Shown here one piece after another: positions 26,402 to 34,386 of a stretch of DNA of 53,996 bases (position 1 is the stretch's first letter; each line of letters starts with the position of its first letter). The stretch spans positions 1-53,996 of the forward strand of contig CALLNY010000007.1 of the NCBI GenBank assembly GCA_938005475.1. Direction: 5' to 3'. Origin of the DNA: an uncultured Bacteroidia bacterium (GTDB lineage Bacteria; Bacteroidota; Bacteroidia; J057; CALLMJ01). The translations under genes were made by a program, and so were the position numbers. A model generated the notes under the pieces. It worked only from the letters and a program-made list of their open reading frames with translations. It did no database searches and was not told the origin of the DNA.

Positions 26402-26911
26402 ATGAAAGTAAAATATTTGTTTTTATTCTTGTCATTAACAATTAGTGGTCTTATAATATCTTGTACCAAAGAGACAACTAATAAGGTGATAGACCAGGTA
26501 TCGGACTATTATGTTCGTTGTGATGCAGACACAGGAGCGGGAACTTTTAAGTTTGATGTGAATACACCATTAGGTAAGTTTGAGAAGAACACAAAGTCGG
26601 TAGTTATTACGGCTCAATCTTTAAATAATTTAAATCTTACTCTCACTTTGTATACGGGAAAGGATACATTATCAGAGGTTATAGCAGGTAATTTTCCTTT
26701 GGACAGTGTATTAAATCCTTCCTTTATTCAATGGGGAATGACGGAAACTAGCATCATGGCTAATAATACGGGTAATAAAATTGTGATTGAACGATTGGAG
26801 GAGAAAGAAAACGGTAAACGGTTGTTAATTGGTACTTTTGCAGGTAATATCGGCACTAACGAAAAAATAAAACTTAGAAACGGACAGCTAAAAGTAGTAA
26901 TCAATCCATAA
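26402..26911 (+). CDS. Small lipoprotein of unknown function
   Basis: 169 residues from ATG 26402. The N-terminus is a lipoprotein signal (hydrophobic segment ending GLIISC, cysteine near residue 21). The mature part is a single beta-rich domain with many Asn, Thr and Lys (for example YYVRCDADTGAGTFKFDV) and no motif I recognise. It is a stand-alone gene with its own consensus promoter and a strong terminator, so it is probably expressed by itself. Confidence 0.7.
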   Translation: MKVKYLFLFLSLTISGLIISCTKETTNKVIDQVSDYYVRCDADTGAGTFKFDVNTPLGKFEKNTKSVVITAQSLNNLNLTLTLYTGKDTLSEVIAGNFPLDSVLNPSFIQWGMTETSIMANNTGNKIVIERLEEKENGKRLLIGTFAGNIGTNEKIKLRNGQLKVVINP

Positions 26912-26936
26912 TATTGAATATGGTTTCCTAAGAGAG

Positions 26937-26967
26937 ATTGTTAGTCTTACCAAGACTAACAATTTTT
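26937..26967 (+). terminator. Strong intrinsic terminator of the small lipoprotein gene
   Basis: A perfect 12-bp stem, ATTGTTAGTCTT (26937-26948) and AAGACTAACAAT (26952-26963), with a 3-nt loop and a run of five T at 26963-26967. It ends at the stop codon of the convergent coiled-coil gene. Confidence 0.88.
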
Positions 26968-27429
26968 CTAACTCTTAAATACATTAAACAATGCCACAGA
27001 CAAAAATATCATCGTAAACCCTAAACCAATTACCCATGTAATCGTATTAAATCTTTTTTCTATCGCTTCAAAGCGTGCAGTGTTTTCTTTTTGCATAGCC
27101 TCAAAACGAGTGTTCATTTCTTTTTGTAAAAGCTCAAAGCGTGCATTATTTTCTTTTTGCATAGCCTCAAAGCGAGTATTTATGTTTTCAAAACGAGTAT
27201 TCATTTCTTTTTGTAAAAGCTCAAAACGTAAATCCATTTTTTCCAATATGAGCTTTATGTCCTCTTTGGTAGCTAAATGAGAATTCCTATACTCTTGTTC
27301 TTCTCGCAACTCCTTGATTATATCTATCAAAATTTTTTCTAACCACAATTCGTAGTTTTCTCCAATTTCAGAGTATTTATGCTCTTTGATAATTTGCTTG
27401 ATGGTATTCTTATCTAAAAATATACTCAT
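26968..27429 (-). CDS. Coiled-coil protein with C-terminal membrane anchor, tandem copy 2 (short)
   Basis: 153 residues from ATG 27429. The N-terminal 55 residues are helical (begins MSIFLDKNTIKQIIKEHKY). Then comes a coiled coil built of RFE-containing units of 11 or 7 residues (for example TRFEAMQKENN, TRFENIN), and a membrane segment at the end (ITWVIGLGFTMIFLSVALF). Architecture resembles DUF1640/CCDC90 and Borrelia Bdr proteins; no sequence-level identity to either is claimed. It lies 2 nt after the stop of a near-identical copy and lacks one heptad present there. Function unknown. Confidence 0.75.
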   Translation of the reverse strand: MSIFLDKNTIKQIIKEHKYSEIGENYELWLEKILIDIIKELREEQEYRNSHLATKEDIKLILEKMDLRFELLQKEMNTRFENINTRFEAMQKENNARFELLQKEMNTRFEAMQKENTARFEAIEKRFNTITWVIGLGFTMIFLSVALFNVFKS

Positions 27430-27914
27430 AATCAATTCTTAAATACATTAAACAATGCCACAGACAAAAATATCATCGTAAACCCTAAACCAATTACCCA
27501 TGTAATCGTATTAAATCTTTTTTCTATCGCTTCAAAGCGTGCAGTGTTTTCTTTTTGCATAGCCTCAAAACGAGTATTTATGTTTTCAAAACGAGTATTC
27601 ATTTCTTTTTGTAAAAGCTCAAAGCGTGCATTATTTTCTTTTTGCATAGCCTCAAAGCGAGTATTTATGTTTTCAAAACGAGTGTTCATTTCTTTTTGTA
27701 AAAGCTCAAAACGTAAATCCATTTTTTCCAATATGAGCTTTATGTCCTCTTTGGTAGCTAAATGAGAATTCCTATACTCTTGTTCTTCTCGCAACTCCTT
27801 GATTATGTCTATCAAAATTTTTTCTAACCACAATTCGTAGTTTTCTCCAATTTCAGAGTATTTATGCTCTTTGATAATTTGCTTGATGGTATTCTTATCT
27901 AAAAATATGCTCAT
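26973..27914. repeat. Tandem gene duplication (two copies of about 457 and 478 bp)
   Basis: 26973-27429 and 27437-27914 are near-identical at DNA level. Differences I can see are a 21-bp unit, single bases such as ATATCT/ATGTCT near 27318 and 27807, and the start-proximal base. The repeat covers the coding region almost exactly, suggesting a recent unequal-crossover duplication or ongoing gene conversion. Confidence 0.9.
27432..27914 (-). CDS. Coiled-coil protein with C-terminal membrane anchor, tandem copy 1 (long)
   Basis: 160 residues. It is nearly identical to the following copy in both protein and DNA, but with one extra heptad (NTRFENI) in the coiled coil, and the last residue is Asn instead of Ser. 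RFE units run 11, 7, 11, 11, 7, 11 residues, mixing hendecads and heptads. The tail-anchor suggests inner-membrane insertion with the coiled coil in the cytoplasm, though topology is inferred. It begins 39 nt after the DUF5686 gene on the same strand and may be in its transcript. Confidence 0.78.
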   Translation of the reverse strand: MSIFLDKNTIKQIIKEHKYSEIGENYELWLEKILIDIIKELREEQEYRNSHLATKEDIKLILEKMDLRFELLQKEMNTRFENINTRFEAMQKENNARFELLQKEMNTRFENINTRFEAMQKENTARFEAIEKRFNTITWVIGLGFTMIFLSVALFNVFKN

Positions 27915-27953
27915 ATATGTTATACGAAATTTATGGAAAAAAGTTTAATCTAA

Positions 27954-30539
27954 CTAAAAGTTCAAATTCATATTGACACGTAAACCATAATTATATTGAT
28001 ATTTGGCAATTCTTTCGGGAGTTACAGGATTTTTATAGTTTAAGCGCCAAAGAAAATCTAATCGTAGAACTTTTAGAATATTTTCTATTCCAATTCCTAT
28101 TTCCATGTAAGGTTGACTATTAGGAGCTTTAATAGATTGAGTAAGCGTGTTATTGGTTTGAAGATTCTGAGGAGATAAACTACCATAAGCCAATCGGAAA
28201 GTCCATAATTCTTTAAGTTTTAATCTTCGGATAAGAGGAAATTTACGGATAAAAAAACCTTCGAGATGGTGGTCTAACCCTGCGACGAGCCATTGATCTG
28301 CCACAAATTCATAAAAGTACATTAAATTAAAACCCACAGGGTCGTAAAGAATAGAACGATTGGAACCTAGAAAAGAAGCGATAGCACCTAGTCCAACTCC
28401 CATGGGGTCTAATGCATAAGATTGAGAACCTCGAAAAACATTTAATAATGGATAAGGGACTTGTCCCCAAATTTTTCCTACACCTACGGTGTAATCCATA
28501 TAGCCCAATCTTCCAAGCGGTTGATAATCGGTTATAACTATCCCTAATTTTTGATAACGAAAATCTCCATTAAAATCTCTTGGTAAACCCAAAATATTTC
28601 TCCCAAAATGATTTGGAAAGGCATAAGTTTCTTCTAAATAAAGAATAGGAAATTTAGAGCCTGCATATACTTTTTCTCCTCCCTTCATCAAGTAACGTTC
28701 TCGTATTGAGAACCGTAGCACTGCTGAAAGCTCCGTATTTTGAAAAGTAGATAACAATTCATTGGTATTAAATGGATTGTAATAAGAAAAAGCGAAAGTT
28801 CTTGCAGGCTCAAAATAACGCGTTTTCAAGGAAGCAAAAACAAAAATACCTTTACGAATATCCCACCAGAAGCGAATATTATTTTCTGTAAAATAGTTTT
28901 GTTGAATGAGAGGTACACGAAAAAGCATGGAAGTGAGAATTCCTGTTCCCATTTGTACGTAGTTAGGGTAACCAATTTGTTCCACCTCCTGAGTTCTTTG
29001 TATACCTATTTCAAAACGAGGTTTATAAGAAATTTTCCACCGAATATCTATATCATATTTCAAACGTTTATCATTATAACCATAAGCGATATGCGAGCCT
29101 AAATACCAATTTTTACTTAAAGTAGGTCTTGTGTAGATACCAATTCTATTTCTTAACCCTTCTACTGCATTAAAAGTAATTAATTGGGTGTAATTTCCAA
29201 TTTCAAAATATTTAAATTTTCTTCTACCGGTTGTAATATATTCTGAGACAAAATTTATAATTTTCCACAAGGTTTGGGTTTTAAGGGTATCAATGAGTGC
29301 AAAGCCCATTTCTTCGCTTTTTTCTAAAGGGCTCAGACGATTTTCTTTCCAGAAGGTCGTATCTTTTTCATTGGCTCCAGCTATTATTTCAACGGAAGCA
29401 TTCCCAAAAAATTTATCTGGTTGTGGTTGGTCTAATATGTAATCCGTCATAGTAGTAGAAGTTCGCCCAATAAGCCCAACATTATTTTGTTTATTTTTGA
29501 AGTCCACTTCAATATCCGAAACTATGGGTAACCAATGCCCCTGAATATAATCAAATTGCTGTCGTATTCTGATGTCTTCCACGAAGTTTACATTGGGATT
29601 AGTAGCTAATCGTAAATCTAGACGTTTAATAGCCCAGGATTTATTTTTGATATGAATGATTCCTTTAAAAGCCAAATCAAACTTATTTCTTGGAATTACT
29701 TCAATAAAATATGTGGTATCTTGGTCATGGGCTTCTATTCCCTTGAGTTCGTACTTATAGTTAAGGGTAGCACCATCTGCTAATGGCGAGATAAATTGTT
29801 TCCCTAATAAATGAATGTAATTCTCATAGAAATTCATGGAAGTAATAAAATTAGAAAGGAGATTCGCTTCTGGATTTTGTACACCAGAACTCTGCGTTGC
29901 CTCAATAATTTCTCTTATCTTACCCGGTTTCTTCTGATAAACCCGAGAGATAGACTCCGAAATAAAAATAGCTAATTTGTATTTGTTAGGTATTGTATCT
30001 TGGATAGTGGTATCACTTTCATGAGCTTTAATAAATTTTTTTAATGGCTTGTATTGAAGTTGTTCTAATTTTTCCTCAGAGATATTATCTAACGATATAA
30101 CTAATTTGTTATAAGCTTTATATTCAATAGCTTTAAATTTATCCCAATTGTTTTCTTTTTTATTTTTTATTGCCTGCTTTATTACACGTAAACCTGGATT
30201 ATCTTTTGCTGTAATGACCACCTCCTCCATCTGATAGGTAATAGGCTCAAGTACAAAATCCTTTTTTAAGTTTTGGTTCACAATGATTGTATCTTTAAAT
30301 AGTTTATAACCCGAGTAACGAATCGTGATAATGTATCTCCCTTCGGGAAGAGTAATTTGATACATACCATCTAAATTGGTATTTGTCCCTAACTGCCCTA
30401 AGGTATCAAAAAAAATGGGAACTAATGGTAAAGTTTCTTGACTATCCTTTTCATAGAGCGTCCCTGAAACTGTAAATTTATTTTGTCCAAAAGATTGAGC
30501 AAGTAGTATTCCCCAGAAAAAAAATAGATATCGCAACAT
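27954..30539 (-). CDS. DUF5686 outer-membrane protein with carboxypeptidase-regulatory-like N-domain
   Basis: An 861-residue exported protein. The signal peptide ends near SFGQ. An N-terminal carboxypeptidase-D regulatory-like beta-sandwich follows (about 20-115, with the segment TNLDGMYQITLPEGRYII and the linker YQMEEVVITAKD). The remaining ~740 residues match the DUF5686 family: a periplasmic part with IKNKKENNWDKF, then a region of amphipathic aromatic-rich strands ending RVNMNLNF, typical of an outer-membrane barrel. The role of DUF5686 is unknown. Its start abuts the HAD hydrolase stop, so they are co-transcribed. Confidence 0.85.
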   Translation of the reverse strand: MLRYLFFFWGILLAQSFGQNKFTVSGTLYEKDSQETLPLVPIFFDTLGQLGTNTNLDGMYQITLPEGRYIITIRYSGYKLFKDTIIVNQNLKKDFVLEPITYQMEEVVITAKDNPGLRVIKQAIKNKKENNWDKFKAIEYKAYNKLVISLDNISEEKLEQLQYKPLKKFIKAHESDTTIQDTIPNKYKLAIFISESISRVYQKKPGKIREIIEATQSSGVQNPEANLLSNFITSMNFYENYIHLLGKQFISPLADGATLNYKYELKGIEAHDQDTTYFIEVIPRNKFDLAFKGIIHIKNKSWAIKRLDLRLATNPNVNFVEDIRIRQQFDYIQGHWLPIVSDIEVDFKNKQNNVGLIGRTSTTMTDYILDQPQPDKFFGNASVEIIAGANEKDTTFWKENRLSPLEKSEEMGFALIDTLKTQTLWKIINFVSEYITTGRRKFKYFEIGNYTQLITFNAVEGLRNRIGIYTRPTLSKNWYLGSHIAYGYNDKRLKYDIDIRWKISYKPRFEIGIQRTQEVEQIGYPNYVQMGTGILTSMLFRVPLIQQNYFTENNIRFWWDIRKGIFVFASLKTRYFEPARTFAFSYYNPFNTNELLSTFQNTELSAVLRFSIRERYLMKGGEKVYAGSKFPILYLEETYAFPNHFGRNILGLPRDFNGDFRYQKLGIVITDYQPLGRLGYMDYTVGVGKIWGQVPYPLLNVFRGSQSYALDPMGVGLGAIASFLGSNRSILYDPVGFNLMYFYEFVADQWLVAGLDHHLEGFFIRKFPLIRRLKLKELWTFRLAYGSLSPQNLQTNNTLTQSIKAPNSQPYMEIGIGIENILKVLRLDFLWRLNYKNPVTPERIAKYQYNYGLRVNMNLNF

Positions 30540-31142
30540 TTAGTTTTTGAGAATTTCTATGAGTTGATTTTCCAGTTTTAAAGGTTGAGTTAAATGCAAA
30601 GTTTGAATACCCACTGCTTTAGCACCCTCAATATGAAGGATAGTATCTTCTATAAATAGAGTTTCTTCAGGCTTAAATTGCATTTGTTGAAGCACAAATT
30701 GAAAAGTTTCGGGATGAGGTTTGCGCATACCTATCTCAAAAGAAAAGAAAATTTTTTTCATGGGTTCAAAAAGAGGCTTACATTCTTTCGCAATAAAATC
30801 ATAGTGAATTTGATTTGCGTTGCTTAAAAGTACGATTGGATATTTTTGAGATAGTTTATGAATAAGCTCCACTCTGTTAGGAAAAAGTCCAATTAGCATG
30901 CTGTTCCAAATTTCATCAATTTGAATATCAGATAAATCCAATTTTTGAGTTAATTTTCGTATACCATCTCGAAATTGCTGAGGGGTAATTTTTCCAATTT
31001 CAAAATCATCAAAGATTGTGTCTTGTTTGAGTTGTGAAAAATGAATGTTAGGACTTAACGCTTGAAGTTTATCAGTAACCTTTTGATAATCAATTTCATA
31101 AAGAACGCCTCCTAAATCGAAAATGAGATTTTTTATAGGCAT
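30540..31142 (-). CDS. HAD-superfamily hydrolase, YihX-like
   Basis: A 200-residue HAD phosphatase. Motif I is NLIFDLGGVLYEID (nucleophile Asp; the second Asp is Gly as in the YihX/epoxide hydrolase N-domain group). Motif II is VLLSNANQIHYD, motif III the Lys in GMRKPHPETF, and motif IV is LFIEDTILHIEGA. A helical cap lies between motifs I and II. YihX-type members dephosphorylate sugar phosphates, but the substrate here is not known. First gene of the unit leading to the DUF5686 gene. Confidence 0.88.
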   Translation of the reverse strand: MPIKNLIFDLGGVLYEIDYQKVTDKLQALSPNIHFSQLKQDTIFDDFEIGKITPQQFRDGIRKLTQKLDLSDIQIDEIWNSMLIGLFPNRVELIHKLSQKYPIVLLSNANQIHYDFIAKECKPLFEPMKKIFFSFEIGMRKPHPETFQFVLQQMQFKPEETLFIEDTILHIEGAKAVGIQTLHLTQPLKLENQLIEILKN

Positions 31143-31155
31143 AAAAATTTTTATG

Positions 31156-31163
31156 CAAAGATA
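31156..31163 (-). promoter_or_regulatory. -7 element of the HAD/DUF5686 unit
   Basis: Minus-strand TATCTTTG matches TAnnTTTG 13 bases ahead of the ATG. The nearest upstream TTG is 25 nt away, longer than usual. Confidence 0.45.
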
Positions 31164-31228
31164 AATACTTTTAAATTCACGCCATTAACAATACAAGCCT
31201 AAATTTACGAAATTCGCATACTAATTTC

Positions 31229-32212
31229 ATGAAAATCTTAATTATTCGTTTTAGTTCTATTGGTGATATTGTGCTTACTTCCCCCGTTATTACTGCAATT
31301 AAGGAAGAATTTCCGGATTCCCAAATTCATTTTTTAACGAAAAAGTCTTTTCAAGATATTTTAATGCATAATCCATCAATAAATAAAATATGGTGTTATG
31401 AAAAAAATCATTTGTTCTCTCTTATCCAACAATTAACAAAAGAAAAATTTGACTATGTTTTAGATTTGCATAATAACCTTCGTTCACGTTGGGTGAGTTT
31501 ATGGTTAAGGAAAAAAACCTTTCGTTTAGATAAACAGAACTGGAATAAATGGAAAATGGTGAATTGTAAATGCAAGATAGTAATTCCTCATATTGTAGAA
31601 AGATATTTTGCTACCCTGCTTAATATGGACAAAAATTTTACTGTTCCTAAAAGTTTAACTTATTACTGCGGTGAGGAAGCTAATCAAGAAGCTAAAAGGA
31701 TTTTAGCACAACATTCTTTAACAAATTACATAGCAATTGTTTTAAGTGCTACACATGTTACCAAGAAATGGCTTAAAGAGTATTATGTTGAACTTATTCA
31801 TTCTCTTAATTATCCGGTTATTTTATTGGGCGGTAGAACAGAAGTTGAAGAAGGGAAGTGGATTTATAACCAACTCAAAAATCCTTCTTTTGTTTTCAAT
31901 TTATGTGGTACTACCTCTTTAAATGTTTCTGCTTCATTATTGAAATACAGTGATTTAGTTATTACACATGATACGGGCATGATGCATATTGCATGTGCAT
32001 TCCAAAAAAAAATAATTGTAATATGGGGAAATACTTGCCCTGAAATAGGCTTTGCTCCCTATCAAAACCCCCATGCTGTGAATATTAGTTTAAACTTACC
32101 CTGTAAGCCCTGTTCTAAATTAGGAAAAAATCATTGCCCCAAAGAACATTTTGATTGTATGAAAAAAATAAGCCCGAATACTGTTCTAAAAGCTATTCAA
32201 GAGATACTATAA
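31229..32212 (+). CDS. Glycosyltransferase family 9 protein (heptosyltransferase-like)
   Basis: A 327-residue GT-B glycosyltransferase. The N-terminus ILIIRFSSIGDIVLTSPVI is the family 9 opening. The donor-binding half contains VILLGGRTEVEEGKWIYNQL, LCGTTSLN and the ADP-heptose-type motif VITHDTGMMHIACAF. A Cys-rich tail (CKPCSKLGKNHCPKEHFDCM) is often seen in family 9 proteins. It probably adds heptose or a related sugar to the lipopolysaccharide core at the inner membrane. It stands alone, without other lipopolysaccharide genes nearby. Confidence 0.9.
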   Translation: MKILIIRFSSIGDIVLTSPVITAIKEEFPDSQIHFLTKKSFQDILMHNPSINKIWCYEKNHLFSLIQQLTKEKFDYVLDLHNNLRSRWVSLWLRKKTFRLDKQNWNKWKMVNCKCKIVIPHIVERYFATLLNMDKNFTVPKSLTYYCGEEANQEAKRILAQHSLTNYIAIVLSATHVTKKWLKEYYVELIHSLNYPVILLGGRTEVEEGKWIYNQLKNPSFVFNLCGTTSLNVSASLLKYSDLVITHDTGMMHIACAFQKKIIVIWGNTCPEIGFAPYQNPHAVNISLNLPCKPCSKLGKNHCPKEHFDCMKKISPNTVLKAIQEIL

Positions 32213-32310
32213 TACTGATAAACAATATTTTATATTCAATTTTTTCTGCGTTGAGTGTTACTTTGAATAGCTTTTTTCCAATGAACCCTGAATAAATACT
32301 TTCATTTTTG

Positions 32311-32330
32311 TAACGTAAATCATTACGTTA
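32311..32330. promoter_or_regulatory. Perfect 8-bp dyad immediately before the comEC start codon
   Basis: TAACGTAA (32311-32318), four bases, TTACGTTA (32323-32330); the ATG begins at the very next base. A near-consensus -7 box (CATTTTTG, 32303-32310) ends directly before it, so the dyad sits where the transcript would start. It could be an operator or a hairpin at the 5' end of the message. Confidence 0.55.
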
Positions 32331-33794
32331 ATGAAATCACATGTTTCACCTTTTGTAAAAGTCGCTTTCTCTATTTTGTTAGGAGTAGGTAGTGCATTAT
32401 GGTTTAATCCTATAATGATAATTGTAATTTTAGGAGTATTTTGTATAATTTTTCATTTTTATAAAGCTTTCTCAAAATTTACTCTTTATGTTCTAATTTT
32501 ATTAGTTTCTTTTGTGCTAGGAAATATAAGCTTTCAACACAATAACCTTGAAAATTTGAATAGACAAACTTATCAATGGAAAGGAATTATTTTGGAAAAA
32601 GGACAGCAATTTTCCAAGGGGTTGCGTTATACTGTACAGCTAATTAGCGTCTCTAATGATGAAAAAAAAATTAAAGTTAATGGAAAAATTATGTTAATGG
32701 CAAAAACAGAAGATGTGTTTCAAAAAGGCGAAATTATTGATTTTAAAGGAAAATGTAACTTGATTACTGCTCAAGATACTAATTTTTGGAATCATTTAAA
32801 TTATAAAAAAGGTTTACAAGCAATTATATGGTCTAAACAAGTACAGAAGACTTCGGAAATTGATGTTTTTTATTTTTATCTTGGTAAAACCCAAGATTAT
32901 TTGGAAAAACAAATTCATCGGTTTATTCAAAATAGTGAATCAGCCGCACTAGCAATGGGTATTTTATTAGGAGATAAATCCTATATGGATAAAGAAACTA
33001 AAAACGAATTTATTAACAGTGGTGCGGCTCATATTTTAGCAGTTTCGGGCTTACACGTCGGTATTTTAACTTTATTCTTAAATTTTCTGTTAGGTTTGTT
33101 TTTTACTAACCGATTAAAATACATTATCATTATATTATTTTTAGTTGCGTACGCATTCATAACAGGTTTAAGCCCAGCGGTTGTTCGAGCGGTTTTAATG
33201 GCTTGCTTTGCTTTAATTGCTAAATTGACAGAAAGAAATTTCTCGATTGTCAATATTTTAGCATTCACTTTCTCTTTACAACTTTTGCTAGACCCTTTTC
33301 TGATATTTCATTTAGGTTTCTGGTTATCTTATTTGGCTGTATTAGGAATTATTTTTATTCAACCTCAATTAGTTATAACAGCTAGAAATAAAATTTGGAA
33401 ATGGTTACAAGATAATATCACTGTCGGGATATCTGCACAAATAGCAACACTTCCTATTTTATTAGGTTTTTTAGGAAAATTTCCTTTATTATTTATATTT
33501 ACCAATTTAGTCACTTTGCCATTGTCTGTTATAGCTACTTATGCTGGTTTCTTTTTATTATTTGTAGGTCAAATCCCATTTATCAATGAATGTGTTGGAG
33601 TAATAACAGATTATTTATTCCGTTCTGTTTTAATAACTAATGAATGGATTGCACAAATTCCTTTCAGTAGCCTTGAATTCAAACCTTCAATAATTGGTAT
33701 GAGTATAGCATTAATAGGTTTAATAGGAATAACATATTATTTTTATCAACGAAAAAAGGAACTTTCCAACAATTCTTTATCTTTTCTTATTTAA
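32331..33794 (+). CDS. comEC: ComEC/Rec2-family DNA uptake membrane protein
   Basis: A 487-residue multi-spanning membrane protein. The first ~190 residues hold two or three membrane segments and the soluble OB-like DUF4131 region. The Competence domain follows, with GILLGDKSYMDKE, the signature AAHILAVSGLHVGIL and FITGLSPAVVRAVLMA. It should form the inner-membrane channel for single-stranded DNA in natural transformation. The protein stops after the membrane core: there is no C-terminal metallo-beta-lactamase-like domain, and it is short for the family. A palindrome precedes its ATG. Confidence 0.9.
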   Translation: MKSHVSPFVKVAFSILLGVGSALWFNPIMIIVILGVFCIIFHFYKAFSKFTLYVLILLVSFVLGNISFQHNNLENLNRQTYQWKGIILEKGQQFSKGLRYTVQLISVSNDEKKIKVNGKIMLMAKTEDVFQKGEIIDFKGKCNLITAQDTNFWNHLNYKKGLQAIIWSKQVQKTSEIDVFYFYLGKTQDYLEKQIHRFIQNSESAALAMGILLGDKSYMDKETKNEFINSGAAHILAVSGLHVGILTLFLNFLLGLFFTNRLKYIIIILFLVAYAFITGLSPAVVRAVLMACFALIAKLTERNFSIVNILAFTFSLQLLLDPFLIFHLGFWLSYLAVLGIIFIQPQLVITARNKIWKWLQDNITVGISAQIATLPILLGFLGKFPLLFIFTNLVTLPLSVIATYAGFFLLFVGQIPFINECVGVITDYLFRSVLITNEWIAQIPFSSLEFKPSIIGMSIALIGLIGITYYFYQRKKELSNNSLSFLI

Positions 33795-33818
33795 CAAAAA
33801 AATAATATTTATATTTGC

Positions 33819-34385
33819 GTGAAATTAGGAGTTTTGAAAGGAGTCGTTTTTCAGGAGGCTTATCAAGCTTATATTAAAGATAGGGGTTTAGCAGATATCT
33901 CGGAACTTGTATTTGAACGTTTATTAAAAGTATATCCGGGATTATTAGTAACCTCTACGGACGGATTTGTAGATATTGCAGAGGTAGATACATTAAGTTT
34001 TATTGCTTCTGATGGAACTAATATATCTACTGAAATTTTTTCACGGGAATTAAAAAATATATATCTCAATCAAGGGCATTGGAAACATCTTTTCACTAAT
34101 GCGATTAAAGAAATTGTGCACCAAGAACATAATTGTCAAGAAATTCTCATGAATATGATTTATGCAGCAGCGGCTAGTACAGGTTCTATTGTAAAAAATA
34201 TCCTGTTATCTGAATTCAAACCTAAAAATTTTTCTCTCTTTGATATTCAAAATCTTGAACAAATAGACCCTACCCGACAGTTTTTCTCTGCTGAAGAAAA
34301 ACATAAAATCATTTTAATTTCTGAAGAGTTTGATTTGCTATCCAACCCAGAAATCAAAAAAAAGATATATCAACTTTTTGGATAG
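33819..34385 (+). CDS. Protein of unknown function, coupled to dapD
   Basis: 188 residues from GTG 33819 (VKLGVLKGVVFQEAYQAYI), but the start is uncertain. A TATATTTG box at 33810-33817 lies so close that, if it is a real -7 element, translation must begin further in, perhaps at TTG 33834. No signal peptide or membrane segment is visible. The protein looks soluble and mostly helical, with a small-residue stretch IYAAAASTGSIVKN. I recognise no family. Its stop is one base before the dapD ATG, so the two are translationally coupled, and a link to lysine or wall-precursor synthesis is possible but unproven. Confidence 0.7.
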   Translation: MKLGVLKGVVFQEAYQAYIKDRGLADISELVFERLLKVYPGLLVTSTDGFVDIAEVDTLSFIASDGTNISTEIFSRELKNIYLNQGHWKHLFTNAIKEIVHQEHNCQEILMNMIYAAAASTGSIVKNILLSEFKPKNFSLFDIQNLEQIDPTRQFFSAEEKHKIILISEEFDLLSNPEIKKKIYQLFG

Positions 34386-34386
34386 T

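Noticed and set aside
27080-27765. Plus-strand open frames with repeated SFCKSSKR-like segments
   Set aside because: They are antisense shadows of the coiled-coil repeats, with no promoter or signal.
26968-27914. Regularly spaced repeats as a CRISPR array
   Set aside because: The repeats lie within two intact reading frames, the unit lengths are multiples of three, there are no unique spacers and no cas genes.
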